Source of the DNA: Margaritifera margaritifera
Taxonomy: Eukaryota > Mollusca > Bivalvia > Unionida > Margaritiferidae
Assembly: GCA_029931535.1 (NCBI GenBank)
Contig: JAQPZY010001569.1
Coordinates: forward strand, 1,335,001 to 1,399,000
Direction: 5' to 3'
Length of the DNA: 64,000 nt
Shown here: in pieces, positions 1 through 10,436 of the stretch
Position numbering within the stretch: position 1 is the stretch's first letter
Layout: each line of letters starts with the position of its first letter
The notes under the pieces: generated by a model
Seen by the model: only the letters and a program-made list of their open reading frames with translations
The model's database searches: none
Told to the model about the DNA's origin: nothing
Made by a program: the position numbers and the translations under genes

Positions 1-288
1 GTCCAAGGCGTAATTTCTAAATTTTCGATCATTTTATTTAAAAACAACATTTTGAAGAAATAATATAGTAGGAATTAATTAAGTTATTTATCTATTTATT
101 TATTAATTATTGTTTTACCTACTGTTTGGGTTTTTTTTCCTTCAGACATTGTTTCTTGCATCGTAGTACCAGAACAGAACAGAACTTTAATGATCTGACG
201 TATACAAATAAAGCACATAGTCAATACAATACATAATGCATATACAATACATTGTTGTATAACTGAATCAATAAATGAATGAATAATG

Positions 289-289
<1 letters not shown>
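1..289. other. AT-rich sequence, no gene seen
   Basis: AT-rich sequence with short homopolymer runs. I see no coding or repeat signal beyond the GA tract that follows. Confidence 0.5.

Positions 290-358
<69 letters not shown>
290..358. repeat. (GA)n microsatellite
   Basis: An uninterrupted run of about 34 GA dinucleotides. The serine/leucine-rich frame read on the minus strand is an artefact of the repeat. Confidence 0.97.
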
Positions 359-360
<2 letters not shown>

Positions 361-454
361 TATACACCAAGAGAAGATAATCTACATTGGTATGCATTTT
401 ATACACATATTACCTAAGTTGGGTTTTTTTTCCCCAGCTGTTGAATTTTCATTT

Positions 455-1810
455 TTAAATAATTGCAAATAGAGGATATAAACTTATTTTTAGTAGATGT
501 ACCGAAATATTTCACGAGTGAAGTGGAAACACTGTGGTGAAGACACGAGTGACAATACATAATGTTTCCACTTCACGAGCATATACGGAAATATTTCACG
601 AGTGAAGTGGAAACATGGTATTGGCACTGGTGGCGAAGCCACGAGTGACAACAAAATGTTTCCACTTCACTCGTGAAACATTTTCGTATATCTACTCAAA
701 AACGTAGATTTGCTTTTTATTATATATTTTTTTTAAAAACAAAACCGTCGATTTGCATGGATTTTCTCCATTCTGTGCCAATGCAATTATCAGCTGCAGT
801 ACCACATTGATAAAAACAAGTTTCTAAATTTTACAATAATTTTAGGACAGCGACGTTTTACAAATTTAGCGTGTATATATCATACATCAAATTGTGTATT
901 TTGTCAAAATAATGACGTATTCGTACGAAAATGAAGAGATTTTTTTTTTGTTAACACATTTCATGCGCGGATTGATACTGTTAGGGTGATGTAATGTAGG
1001 TTGTATCTGCATACTTCAGGGCGTAACATCTTTTAACAACAGATTTTAATGATTACCAATGTACTTGTAAGGATCTTGGTTCTTCATTAAGTTTACATTC
1101 AAACGTGAATATTTGTGTGGCCTTTGCAAGCTTGCAGTATAGTTCGGTAGCAGACGATGCACCCAATTTTCGACTATCACTTAATTTCGGTTTACAGTCA
1201 ACACTAATCAAAACCCGATCCATCATTTTCAAGCACGATTGTGATGCGAGTTGAAATTGCTGCTTAAAAAAGTTTATTATTATATTTAATCATGAGGTTT
1301 ATTTATTTTTTTTTTCTTAAAAATGTGTACTGTTTGTTGCGGAGTATTACAGGTATACACTACTAAATGGGTGACACATAGCAACAGATCATTTAAGTTC
1401 AGTCACATACAGTTTACATGATCCATGTAGAAAGCTATTTATAAAAAAAATGTTTTTTAGGCATTTCTTGATGGCACATAAGTGATTGCATAAATGTACA
1501 CTAGAGGGTCTACAGTTGACATGTGTTAAGATCTCTACATCCTGATGTCGAGGGAGAGAGAAGAAGGGAGGGAGGGAGAGAGATAGTAGGAGCAGAAGAA
1601 GACGAAAAATGAAATAGGCCTAAATATGGAAATACAGATTTAAATAACATACATAAGGGCAGATATATTTCCTAAATGGGAATAAAAGTAGTTCCAAAAG
1701 TGATATCGCCACTATGGCGCTAAAAGTGGTATCGCCACTGTGGCTATATGATTTTTTTCTCCCACAGACATATTTCAATATCTCACCATTAAATATGTAA
1801 TAATAGTTTA
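455..1810. repeat. 1.4-kb dispersed repeat, copy 1 (inverted partner at 34.6-36.1 kb)
   Basis: Reverse-complementing 34,595-36,125 reproduces this block almost from end to end. It starts at an 'atagaggata' motif, then palindromic arms, a stretch around 'gaatggagaaaaatccatgc' on the partner strand, a gcaagcttgcag segment, a 'gggtgacaca' segment, a GA-rich tract (about 1,550-1,600), and a final part with repeated 'gatatcgccact'-type words. It holds two tandem copies of the palindromic module; the partner has one. No coding sequence is visible. It is probably a non-autonomous mobile element, but its exact ends and superfamily are unknown. Confidence 0.8.
484..712. repeat. Palindromic module, two tandem copies
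   Basis: Units built from 'atttcacgagtgaagtgg' and its reverse complement, around a central 'gtggcgaagccacgagtg' segment. The same palindrome occurs once at 35,980-36,095. The arms could form long hairpins. The design resembles palindromic MITE-like repeats of invertebrate genomes. Confidence 0.8.
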
Positions 1811-2399
1811 TAACACACTTGGTTTCTGCCGATAATAAGGATCCATATAAGATTTTGTAAGTGAGAGGTATAGAGGACAGATTAGGGCAGATTAAGACAA
1901 AATGATATTTATCTTCTACATCATTATTTACACAAAGTTCACATTTCCTTTAGTTTAAACATATTTTATTTCATAAATTTGTAGTTGGAGATTACAAGAG
2001 GTACAATATAGAAGGTAAAAGATTAGAACGAAAGCCACTGGCTTATAATGTTCTTCTCCTTTTACGATACAAAAATTATAAATATATATGAATATATGGC
2101 GGATGATATTAAGTTTTAGTGACAAAAAACTTAATAATTTAATAGTCAAAGTGAAGAGTCTCTTGGTTAAACATTAGCATTTAGCCAAGGTATATAAAGC
2201 AGGAGGATGAACAACGAGGGAGTGGATGAAAGATGATGATAAAGAAAAGAAAGAAGTTAAAAGGAGAAATTGTCAATTAAAATGCGTCAAACATTGTATA
2301 GAAAGCTGAGAAAATAGGGAGAAAAGAAAGGGGAGGGGCAAAAACAAATAAATAAATGAATAAACAAAAAAGAACAAAAAAGCGAGGTTTAAAGTGAAC
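1811..2399. other. AT-rich sequence, no gene seen; probably includes the 3' flank of LINE A
   Basis: Purine-rich on the plus strand from about 2,210 to 2,390. On the minus strand this lies beyond the last recognisable LINE A codons, so it may be its 3' untranslated region. The frame at 1,955-2,149 has no recognisable motif. Confidence 0.4.
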
Positions 2400-2438
2400 A
2401 CTTCCTTTCATGCCGTTCGTTTCTACAGATCAACAAGT

Positions 2439-2786
2439 CTAGATACTTAATGGGTGTGATGAAACCCTGAATTTATTTAAAGTCACTCTGTGGCTGTCAT
2501 TAGAAATTATTGTAAGATAGGAAGCGGTTTCGAAGATATATTTTATATATTTGCACATATATGAAGTTTTCGAGGCAACTGCAGAACTCCAGTCCGAATG
2601 AAATATGTCTTTTAGTCTTTGGTTAAAATGCAATAAAAAGGAAGATATCTGGACTGAATTACGGTAATACCAGAGTTCTCCAAAGCCTGGGATCAGTAGT
2701 ATCTTTCTCACGTTAGAAACCCAGCTTTTATAATTCTTTCCTCCGCAATCTGTAAGCATTACTTGGTATAATTTTCGAAGAATACA
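2439..2786 (-). pseudogene. LINE A ORF2 C-terminal region
   Basis: The minus-strand frame has the pattern typical of the region after the reverse transcriptase in this type of LINE: a W-[VA]-S-x-V-[RK] motif, a GFGxxWY motif, a run of hydrophobic/basic residues ending in RLKDIFHSDW, and near the end LNKFRVSSHPLSI, equivalent to the FRxSSHxLxIExGR block. The frame extends upstream of its first Met to the insertion point of the TIR element at 2,787-2,791. The portion just before it lies at 8,149-8,240, on the other side of that insertion. The frame is lost soon after the SSH motif. Confidence 0.75.
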
Positions 2787-2791
2787 ATTTT
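2787..2791. repeat. Left 5-bp target-site duplication of the PIN/CXC element (ATTTT)
   Basis: ATTTT directly precedes the element end AGTCCTGCAG. The same five bases follow the other end at 8,144-8,148. The site is AT-rich, so the exact length is uncertain by a base or so. Confidence 0.6.
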
Positions 2792-3050
2792 AGTCCTGCA
2801 GTTATATCTTGAAATGGCCTTACATTTTGAGTTAATTGACCCCGAACGCTATAAAAGTTCTGATGTGCCACTCATTTCTATGACCCTTGTGGGCAACCCC
2901 AAAGATGGATGTGGACTTCTGAAGTGGTGCAGTTGTTTTCTAATGAGGGGTTTGTTGAGGGACTCTGACAAAAAAATGGCTGTCTATGAAGAAGGGATAC
3001 TTTAAGATAATATAATCCACTGTACTACTGGATGACAATAAATCAATTTA
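2792..3050 (+). repeat. Left terminal inverted repeat of the PIN/CXC element
   Basis: It matches the reverse complement of 7,895-8,143. The best-conserved core is around 'cttctgaagtggtgcagttg' (about 2,918-2,937) and 'gaggggtttgttga' just after it. Read inward, both TIRs give a similar short peptide (LLKWCSCFL..RGLL), so this segment may once have been coding or may simply be shared TIR sequence. Confidence 0.8.
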
Positions 3051-3614
3051 CTTTCAGAAATCAATCGAGAAGAGGATGCCTTGGTTGATAAAAACCTAAT
3101 TCTTCTCAGCATTTATCTACAATCAGCATCATAAACATGATAATTGCGTGATTTTTTAATATCTTCATGTAATATTGCTTCACAAAAATACAAAAAATCA
3201 AACTAAAAATATATTTGTTAAACCTGAGTTCAAATGGTTTTAGAAATTTCTGTTTGCTTCATCTGAGTTATTTAGAGTGTCAGTATAACACGAAAATGGT
3301 AACACTGAACATGGTGACCCCGTATTATGTAATAGATTTTTTAACCCTTTTGTCACAGAATACATATGAAATGATTCTAACAAATCAAGCAGTATATGGT
3401 GCAATAAAGAATTTGTTCAACAAAGTACCTCAGAGTATCATATGTTCTTTATTTTAAGGAACTTTCTAAAAATTAAATAATGCTATGTTGTTACTACAAA
3501 TTGTTACTACAAATATTACCGATAAATATATGTGTTATACTTGTGAATAAAGTACAATATTTGTCTCAAAGCATTAATTACCCTTCAATCACAAGACTTT
3601 GAGAAATGAGTCTG
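3051..3614. other. Element interior, no recognisable gene
   Basis: AT-rich sequence between the left TIR and the 3' end of the PIN-like gene. The frame at 3,215-3,457 shows no family motif. It is probably the 3' untranslated region of the minus-strand gene plus spacer. Confidence 0.4.
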
Positions 3615-6600
3615 ATAGTTAAAATTCATCATTGCTTTCAGAGTCAGACAAGGCTTCAACAAGTATGTTGGTGCATTATTCATTATCACAAAAGCAAGCA
3701 TCGGAGTACATCATTCCTTCTTTTCTACATCTGCATTGCTTAGTGGCACTCTTCTTAGATTTGAGTGACACTGTACAACAGCCAAGACTGCTGCAGGAGC
3801 TGGATTTGTTTCTTTATCAGCACTGGGGTAAGTTCTATCTGTCATCAACTTTCCATCCATTACCAACTGCTGATATAAGATTCAAAAACTGCTCTGTAGC
3901 ATGGAACTATACGAATCTTTAAAAGTTTACTCTCTTTACATGCTCTAAGATAACATCCATTGTGGGTGGCAGCTTTTTACTGGTAGCACTTTTCTTCGAG
4001 AACAATTCATATCTCAGCATGTCCAGTGATGAACATTTTCTGTTGGCATATATCAGTGATGTGAGTTGTACAGATGATGCCATAGCATCATCAGTGACGG
4101 ATGCAGAATCTTGACCAAGTTGCTTCGGGCAACCCAGAAGGTAACAATTTGCAATCAGGGTCTTCATCCACTTTCCTTTTCCAATCCTACTGAATGCACT
4201 TGTGGAGTCACAGCCTCTCAAAGCATGGATTGAGGGCAACACAAGGGAAACAACGTGTCCAAGATCTTGAGCAACAGTGTGCATTGGGATGTAGAACTTC
4301 TTTTGTGCAAACTCCAGAACTGAAGAAGAGATCTTGAATATCTAGCAGGAATATATATTTTGGGCACATGGCAGCAGCATCAGAGTCTATGCTCCACAGA
4401 ACAACGCGTTTTACATTCAGTGTTTTAAGTTCATGGCTGATGTATCGAAACATTCTTGAGTTAGCCTGTATCGCTGCTTCGGCAGGGGAGTAGCTCTTGA
4501 AGGCTTCCTTATATCCTGCGATTAGATTCTGCCACGTCTGGCTCGTTCTCCACTTTTGATTGACTGGTCATAAGATAGCTATTATCATCAACCACTGCAA
4601 TGTGTTCGAAGTTTTGAGAACGAATCATTCCTAGTAGTTTCTCAGAAAGATCTCCAGATGTACGACAATCACTTCTGTCAGTGCATACCATGTGGATAAT
4701 TATCATGAAGTCGACTACTAGGAGATTTGGATCAAATGTGTCTGGTATTTCAGGCAAAACTATGGTCTTGTTCTAAGCAAGACATAGTTGCAATTTTGAT
4801 TGTGTTGCGGAAAGATCCATCCATATTGAACAGTAACAAAGGAACAGGCGAAAGCTCATGGTTAAAGAGGTCTCAGACCTCAACCTCTCTTACTTGTGAT
4901 ATCACTGTCAGTTTGCTGAATATATGTCTGTCAGTATTCGTTGTTTCTGTTTTTTGCTTCTGTTTGGAAGAAATTGTCTTGTTGAGACTGGCAATGTGTT
5001 CAGCTTTGGCCTTTGTATATGTGCAAAGACGTCCACTTCACTGGTAGAGAATCTCTTCGTAATGAAGTTTACAAGCCTTTTCTGTCCCTGTTCACGAATT
5101 ACACACAGATTTTTTGCCACGTCTGGTGGTGCTACTGTGGCTGTAGCGATGTTGAATAAAGGTTGCTTGTTGTCTGAAGATAAACCATCTTCAATCTCAA
5201 ATGGATTGACCATCCTCTCACTCACAGTCTTGACAACTCTTTCTTAATTTTCATCTTTGCTATCCTTGATGAACTAGCTTCTTTGTGGATTCCTGTCAGT
5301 GCACTTTGCATCCCGCACAGGGACTTGAAAACTGATGTGCATTCTCCCTTTAGGTGGGCAGTCTCGTAATACTTCTGAAGTTCCTCTTCTTTGGTACACC
5401 AGTGGCGATATTTACCACAGTCTTTATTAATTGACTGCTCAATCCCCATATCATCCCAGACTCCACTGAGAGGTCCTGTTGTGTGATGAACAGACTAGTT
5501 TCCATCATAGTTCTTGATAAATCTCAGGCTGGTTCTTTTCTAGAAGTCACACCTTAATAACATTGATTGTGTCCCACCTGGCAAGTCAAGTACGCTCATT
5601 TCAGCACATGTTTCAAGGTCTATTTTGCGTTTATCATCCCGCTTTGCTGCAATGTCATCTAACATTAGCTGAGACAAATCTGTCACATAGTTGTCCAACA
5701 GAACAAACGTTTCAGAGCACTGACGCCCATGCTCCGTAAAGTTGTCCATGGCAACATGTATTGGATGGAAAACTTGGATGAACTTCTGATTTCATCTTAA
5801 ACATCTCTTTTATTCTCATGATGCACTTTAGCAATGTCAGCAAGAAGCAGAATACATCTTTGAAATCTCAGTTTTCTCTTCTTCAGTTACAGGTGCATCT
5901 TCGTTTGCAAGATAATCACTGATGGCCATCCACTTTACCCTCTGCATGGGCCTCATTCATTATCTTGTGTGTGCGAACACCTCTGTTGTAAGCTTTGTCT
6001 TTCATTGGCTGAAACACAGCAGATGAGCCATAGATGTCACTCTCAACAGGCATGTCCTCAAAACCACTTTTCTCTATCACATGTTCAATGTCACCCATGA
6101 AGTTCATCAATCTGTGCATGCTACCCATTTCCAGCTCATCCTTCTCGAACTCTTCAGGGTTTCTCCATTTAACGATCTGTGCTTTGTTGCAAATTGCTTC
6201 ACTGTAGGTGACAAGGGTCTAATCTTGACCCATGAAACTGATTTATCATTGTGTAAACAGTGTTCACATCCACCACTGATACTGGTACCATTGAACAGTA
6301 CCCAATATGTGTTTTGCTGATTACATTTTGTTGCTGAGGATTGCATGATACGCATTGTTGTGTGTCTAAGTCAAACATCTTCATGGGCATCATTCTGAGC
6401 ACATGAGTGCTTGATCAATGGCTCTCATATTTTTATGATGAGATGTACTTTCAAGAAACCATTCCATTTTCACTCTCTCTAGCAGGTGTTGTGGAGCAAT
6501 GCTTTTGTCACCCATGTTAGAATACACACGTATGTTTGATGAATCAGAACTGGCTTTGCTTACTCTCCTCAATTAGCTATTGGGCACAGTTTCCGATTTA

Positions 6601-7600
6601 CCAAATGCCCCTGGTGTCCCGGCATGTCTCTTTTGATTTGATCCAGCACCATGTTCACAACATCATGGTGCTTACCTTGTACTGACTCTGTGGCTCTGCT
6701 GAAATTGTTATGAGCCTTACGTGTGGTCCTACCATAAACCTTATTTTGTGGCACACCTGGACTTTCTGAGAACATCTGAATATTTGCCCAGCGCTGTACT
6801 TCGTCATAACGTATGCCATGGCCAAGCTTGTTGACCAATGTCACAACCTCTTTTGACTGCGCCATTTGATGCAGGGCGACACTAACCCAAACGTGCTTTG
6901 GCATTCTACATTTGATCCGGGACTGCATGTAGGCGAGATCCTGTCCCAGGGAAAGTATGTATCTGTGAAGCACCGGGTCGTTCTCCGCTCAACATTATAC
7001 ACAGATTTTGCTGGTTGCCTGCACATGCTTCAGTAGAAAAGAATATAGAGTTCATCAGGCACTTGACACTCACAGCTCTCAAATGATAAGTCCAAGGGTC
7101 GAAGTTTTTGATGCTGGATTCTTCCATATGATTTAATCATGGACCGAAGGATGAGTGCTGCATGGAATAAAATTAACATAGGTGATGATGCCTGCTCCAT
7201 GACTTCATGAAAAACATTTTCCTTAATCTGAATGTTTCATAGGATTGCCTTTAGATTTGCTGCAGTGTTGATTACATCTTAAAGTTGAAGATTTCTTGCT
7301 GACCACAATGTATGGCTTGGTCTGAGAAACAGATAAACCTGTATGCTGCCTCCACAGCGTTTTTCAAGCTTTGCCTTGAACTTATGCTCTGTAAAGTACA
7401 GCGCATTCTATTCACTCACATACTTTGTCAGACACTCTTTATATTTGGACAGTATTTGGTTCATGTCAAATACTTTCCCACTTTCCAAAGTTGTCATTAT
7501 GAAAGCCAGAAAGTCATAGAATGCCTTATCATATGTAGTCTTGGTTTCTTGGATGGAAGAGTAAGATTTAAAGGATTGGAATCCATCTGAAGTAGGGTGA
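3615..7600 (-). pseudogene. Degenerate multicopy invertebrate protein: PIN-like fold region plus C-terminal CXC cysteine cluster
   Basis: Minus-strand pieces in several frames line up in order with a large uncharacterised protein family that I recall as multicopy in cnidarian and molluscan genomes. From the N-terminus: about 7,590-7,130 (LSKYKECLTKYV segment); 6,973-6,569 (LNKLGHGIxYDExQRW-like block); 6,400-6,200 (YCSMVPVSVVDVNTVYT); 6,128-5,916 (MGSMHRLMNFMGDI); 5,225-4,908 (RMVNPF...DVFAHI); 4,757-4,300, with VVDFMIIIHM and WSIDSDAAAM placed like the acidic motifs of a PIN/FEN-like nuclease; 4,235-4,180 (HALRGCDSTSAF); and 3,800-3,630, a cysteine-rich CXC-like tail (KKSATKQCRCRK). Frameshifts and stops show it is dead here. 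The nuclease fold is inferred, and biochemical function is unknown to me. Confidence 0.75.
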
Positions 7601-7894
7601 AATACAAAATATGATGTTATAACCTGCTTGATATTTAGTCATGATATTACTTATCAATCAGTCTGTGATATAAAATATATAATTGTTTTAAGGACTTAAA
7701 ATTTAGGTTTCTTTTACAATAGTAACACTAACAACAGCAAAGCATGAATGCTACATTGAAGAAAACAAGTGTAGATTTTATTTATCAATCACCATGAATC
7801 AGATGCTATGATTTGCAAAATACAGGGCAGATGCAAACTGGGGGAGGTTTATGTGGTTTCTTGCACCTTGTGAAGCTTAGTATTTGGCAATTTG
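7601..7894. other. Element interior upstream of the PIN-like gene
   Basis: AT-rich sequence between the gene remnant and the right TIR. It would be the promoter or 5' region of the minus-strand gene. No clear promoter motif or exon can be supported. Confidence 0.35.
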
Positions 7895-8143
7895 TTTTAT
7901 ATTTATTATCATTAGATAGTATATGAGACAATACACTATTGAAACAACCATTCTTTATAGGTGACAGTTTTCGGGGACAAGTCTTTCAACAAACCCCTCT
8001 GTAGAAAACAACTGCACCACTTTAGAAGTTCACACCCACCCTAGGGGTTTCCCACAAGGGTTAGATAAATGCATGACACAATCAGACACTTTCTATCTTT
8101 CGGGGTGAACCTTTTGAAAACTTTTGATCCTAGCTGCTAGACT
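7895..8143 (-). repeat. Right terminal inverted repeat of the PIN/CXC element
   Basis: Reverse complement of the left TIR with moderate divergence. Its terminal ten bases read AGTCTAGCAG from the outside inward. It is followed by ATTTT at 8,144-8,148, identical to the left flank. Confidence 0.8.
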
Positions 8144-8148
8144 ATTTT

Positions 8149-9240
8149 CTGTGTTTGGCATTTTGAACCAGCACTTAATGATGCGCACATATCTGTTTAC
8201 ATAAAGTGGATATCGTCCTAACTCTCAATATATAAACGTATTGTTGGTAGATAGTTTAACATCTAGTAACCACTTGCAATATGTACCAGTTCGATATTGT
8301 CAGCTTTTAAAAATCCCCAAATTTCAGAGGAAATAAGTCATAATTGGAGATACAAAAGAATCAAATAAATCTCTGGACATTGTAGATTATTAGTATTATT
8401 CAAAAGTACGTTCATTGCTTTGACACCTTTGCCAGCAATAGTATCTGTAGCAGATCGAAAGGAGTCTCGGTTTGTAAAAACAAGTCCTAAATAATTAAAA
8501 TTATCCACAATGTCTAGACATACATCTTCATACATAAATAAAAGTTTAATCTTCTTACTTTAAAAAACAAATTCAGCCTTTGTTTTATTAATATTAACAA
8601 ATATAATCCATCTTATACAGTATACATGGAACTTATCTAAGGATTCTTGTAGACCATCTATTGTCTCTGAAAATATCACCGTATCATCAGCAAACAATAA
8701 AAGATAAAAAGAGAGTTCTTTTAAAACGATACCCGCCTCTATATTGGATTGTAATGTAGTTTCCAGATCATTAATATAAAGAGAAAATAGAAATGGGGAG
8801 AGACTTTCGTCTTGGAGAAGCCCAGATGAACAATCGAAATAGTCTGATTGTGAATTTAAGTGGTATACACATGACAGCACTGAGCTGTAAATAGATCTTA
8901 TTATCGTTTACATTTTCCCAGTCACTCCGCATTTTATTGCTTTTTGCCATAGACGTTTCTTTTCTACATAATCAATTTTTTTCAAATGAATAAAAGCACA
9001 AAAAAGCGTTTTCTTTTCATCGCGAAGTTTTTTTTAATAAAAACATTTAATATAAAAATGGCGTCTACTGTTCTAGTATTCTTCTTAAAACCACATTGTG
9101 CATAAGTAACATTATCATTTTTAATGGCCCAAGAGGAGAATCTTTTATTCAGTGTGTTAGTGAAAACTTTTTCTATGCAGCTAAGGAATGTTATTCCTCT
9201 ATAACTACTTGCATCGGATGGATCACCTTTTCTAGAAGAA
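8149..9240 (-). pseudogene. LINE A reverse transcriptase
   Basis: On the minus strand the RT fingers/palm appear from about 9,230 (SSYRGITFLSCIEKVF block), then AFIHLKKIDYV near 9,000, SGLLQDESLSPFLFSLYIND at 8,830-8,770, and the catalytic FADD motif with LLLFADDTVIFSE at about 8,710-8,670. The thumb with NYLGLVF follows at 8,500, a SEIWGFLKADN block near 8,310, and YVRIIKCWFK at about 8,200-8,170, where the TIR element interrupts. At least four frame changes are needed to follow it, so it is not functional. The active-site Asp pair is still present. Confidence 0.85.
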
Positions 9241-9242
9241 GG

Positions 9243-10135
9243 TGTAGCCGACTCCTATTTCGATGAGTTGTCCTTCGTCAGCTATGCGAGTTTCACTCAG
9301 AGCTGCTATCTGGATGTTGAATCTGGCCAGTTCTCTACCAACTAGAGCTGTTCTTCTCTCTGATCTATATGCTGAAGTACTGTCCATTAGTGTGCGCACA
9401 TTATAGGGATCGATGGTAGTTGCATCACCTTTGTCTTCTTGTTAGATTTTCGACCGCCAAGGTGGGATCCCCGTCAGCCGCAGAATGCTGACCAGGGTTA
9501 AGGTGAAGCAGGCAATATTTAGGGCACCCTTTCTAACCCCTTCCTCGTGTTACGGAAGTAAGCAGTGTGATCCTAAAAAGGGCTACTCGGTCGCCCATGG
9601 GGGGCTGCCGAGTTCCACTGCTGGTTCGGTCGAGTGAAAAGCGACCCTATGCCCTGATCCGGCTGTGTGCAGGTCTGTAGCTACAGCTTCCAGTGTATCC
9701 ACACCTGCTGCTATGCCGCTCACCCATCGCTACAGGACTTGAAGGTATGGGGGGGGGGGAATAATGACATGACTTGCGCGTGACTTGGATTTAAGTGAGG
9801 GAAAGTTGCGCAGAGTCACCCTAACTCTCTCGTCCAGGTCTGTCGGAATCCAGAGGCGCAACAATGTCGAGAAGTCTGGAGACAAGTCCAGATGCAGTGG
9901 ATGGCCATCAGGTCCTACTGCACCTGAGCTGATGCCCTGTTCACACAGCTCTTGCCATCTGCCCTCACAGCACAGCCGGGAGGATGAGCATACCTGCTTG
10001 GCAGCCTGATCCACCAGAGAGGACTTTCCAGTGGGAGCCAGGTGTAGTTGTCCACTCTAGGTCAACAGTCACAGGTAGTACCGTCTACTGGTACTTACGG
10101 TAGCAGGCGCAGCCCGACCTGACTTTAACCAGTAT
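9243..10135 (-). mobile_element. GC-rich 5' fragment of a different LINE (CFDP2-like endonuclease type)
   Basis: This block is clearly GC-richer than its surroundings. On the minus strand 9,243-9,420 reads without a stop as an APE endonuclease N-terminus (NVRTLMD, then RRTALVGRELARFNIQIAAL, then SETRIADEGQL), the pattern of LINEs often annotated as craniofacial development protein 2-like. Upstream of it (to about 10,135) lies GC-rich sequence with an open minus-strand frame at 9,730-10,014 and no motif I know, probably the 5' leader. It abuts the LINE A reverse transcriptase directly at 9,240, and the part of LINE A between linker and RT is missing. Confidence 0.7.
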
Positions 10136-10139
10136 TAAT

Positions 10140-10436
10140 TTCTGGTAAGGAGTTCTAATAATGTTCATAAAAATCACAACAATCATTCGAATAATTGCTC
10201 GAACGTTTCGGACTTTTAAAAAGAATCCAAAACTCACGTGGATTTCCTTTTCGTAAATCGTGCAATGTTTGCCCTCTGGATCTATTGTAGAGTAATTTAC
10301 ACGTTCCGCAGAACTTTTTGTATTATTTTTTCGTCATTATGTAATTCCTTCTATTTACATCGGATTAAATAGAATTGTAATTATTCAAAGCACTTTCATA
10401 TAGTTTCATATTTTCTCTGCATTCATCATTAAACCA
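10140..10436 (-). pseudogene. LINE A ORF2 endonuclease-RT linker
   Basis: The minus strand reads KPWFNDECRENMKLYESAL, followed after frame changes by LRKGNPREFWILFKS. This is the basic linker that sits between endonuclease and reverse transcriptase in this LINE type (PWFNxxC and NPxxFWK motifs). It continues from 10,708-10,800 on the other side of the SINE. It is interrupted at 10,135 by the GC-rich LINE fragment. Confidence 0.75.
10427..10436. repeat. Left target-site duplication of the SINE (cattaaacca)
   Basis: The ten bases cattaaacca occur here and at 10,698-10,707, exactly bordering the SINE. They belong to LINE A linker codons (WFN of KPWFND), so the insertion point is unambiguous. 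Confidence 0.85.

Larger units (their letters stand above)
2792..8143 (-). mobile_element. 5.35-kb TIR element carrying a degenerate PIN-like/CXC protein gene
   Basis: The left end begins AGTCCTGCAG. The right end, reverse-complemented, begins AGTCTAGCAG, and similarity continues inward for about 250 bp with small gaps. The element is bounded by ATTTT on both sides and lies within the C-terminal part of LINE A ORF2: codons for an 'IIKCWFK' segment end at 8,149 and the frame resumes at 2,786. Inside is one recognisable gene remnant on the minus strand (3,615-7,600). I recognise no DDE transposase, integrase, tyrosine recombinase or Rep protein. The element could be non-autonomous with a captured gene, or the PIN-like protein could itself belong to an uncharacterised mobile system. 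Confidence 0.72.

Noticed and set aside
2814..3005. Independent plus-strand 63-codon gene
   Set aside because: It lies within the left TIR and its mirror image is in the right TIR, so it is better explained as TIR sequence.
3215..3457. Additional gene inside the PIN/CXC element
   Set aside because: 80-codon plus-strand frame lacks any motif and opposes the recognised gene; composition is like non-coding AT-rich sequence.
4727..5247. Plus-strand ORFs of 106-107 codons
   Set aside because: Antisense shadows of the degenerate minus-strand PIN-like gene.
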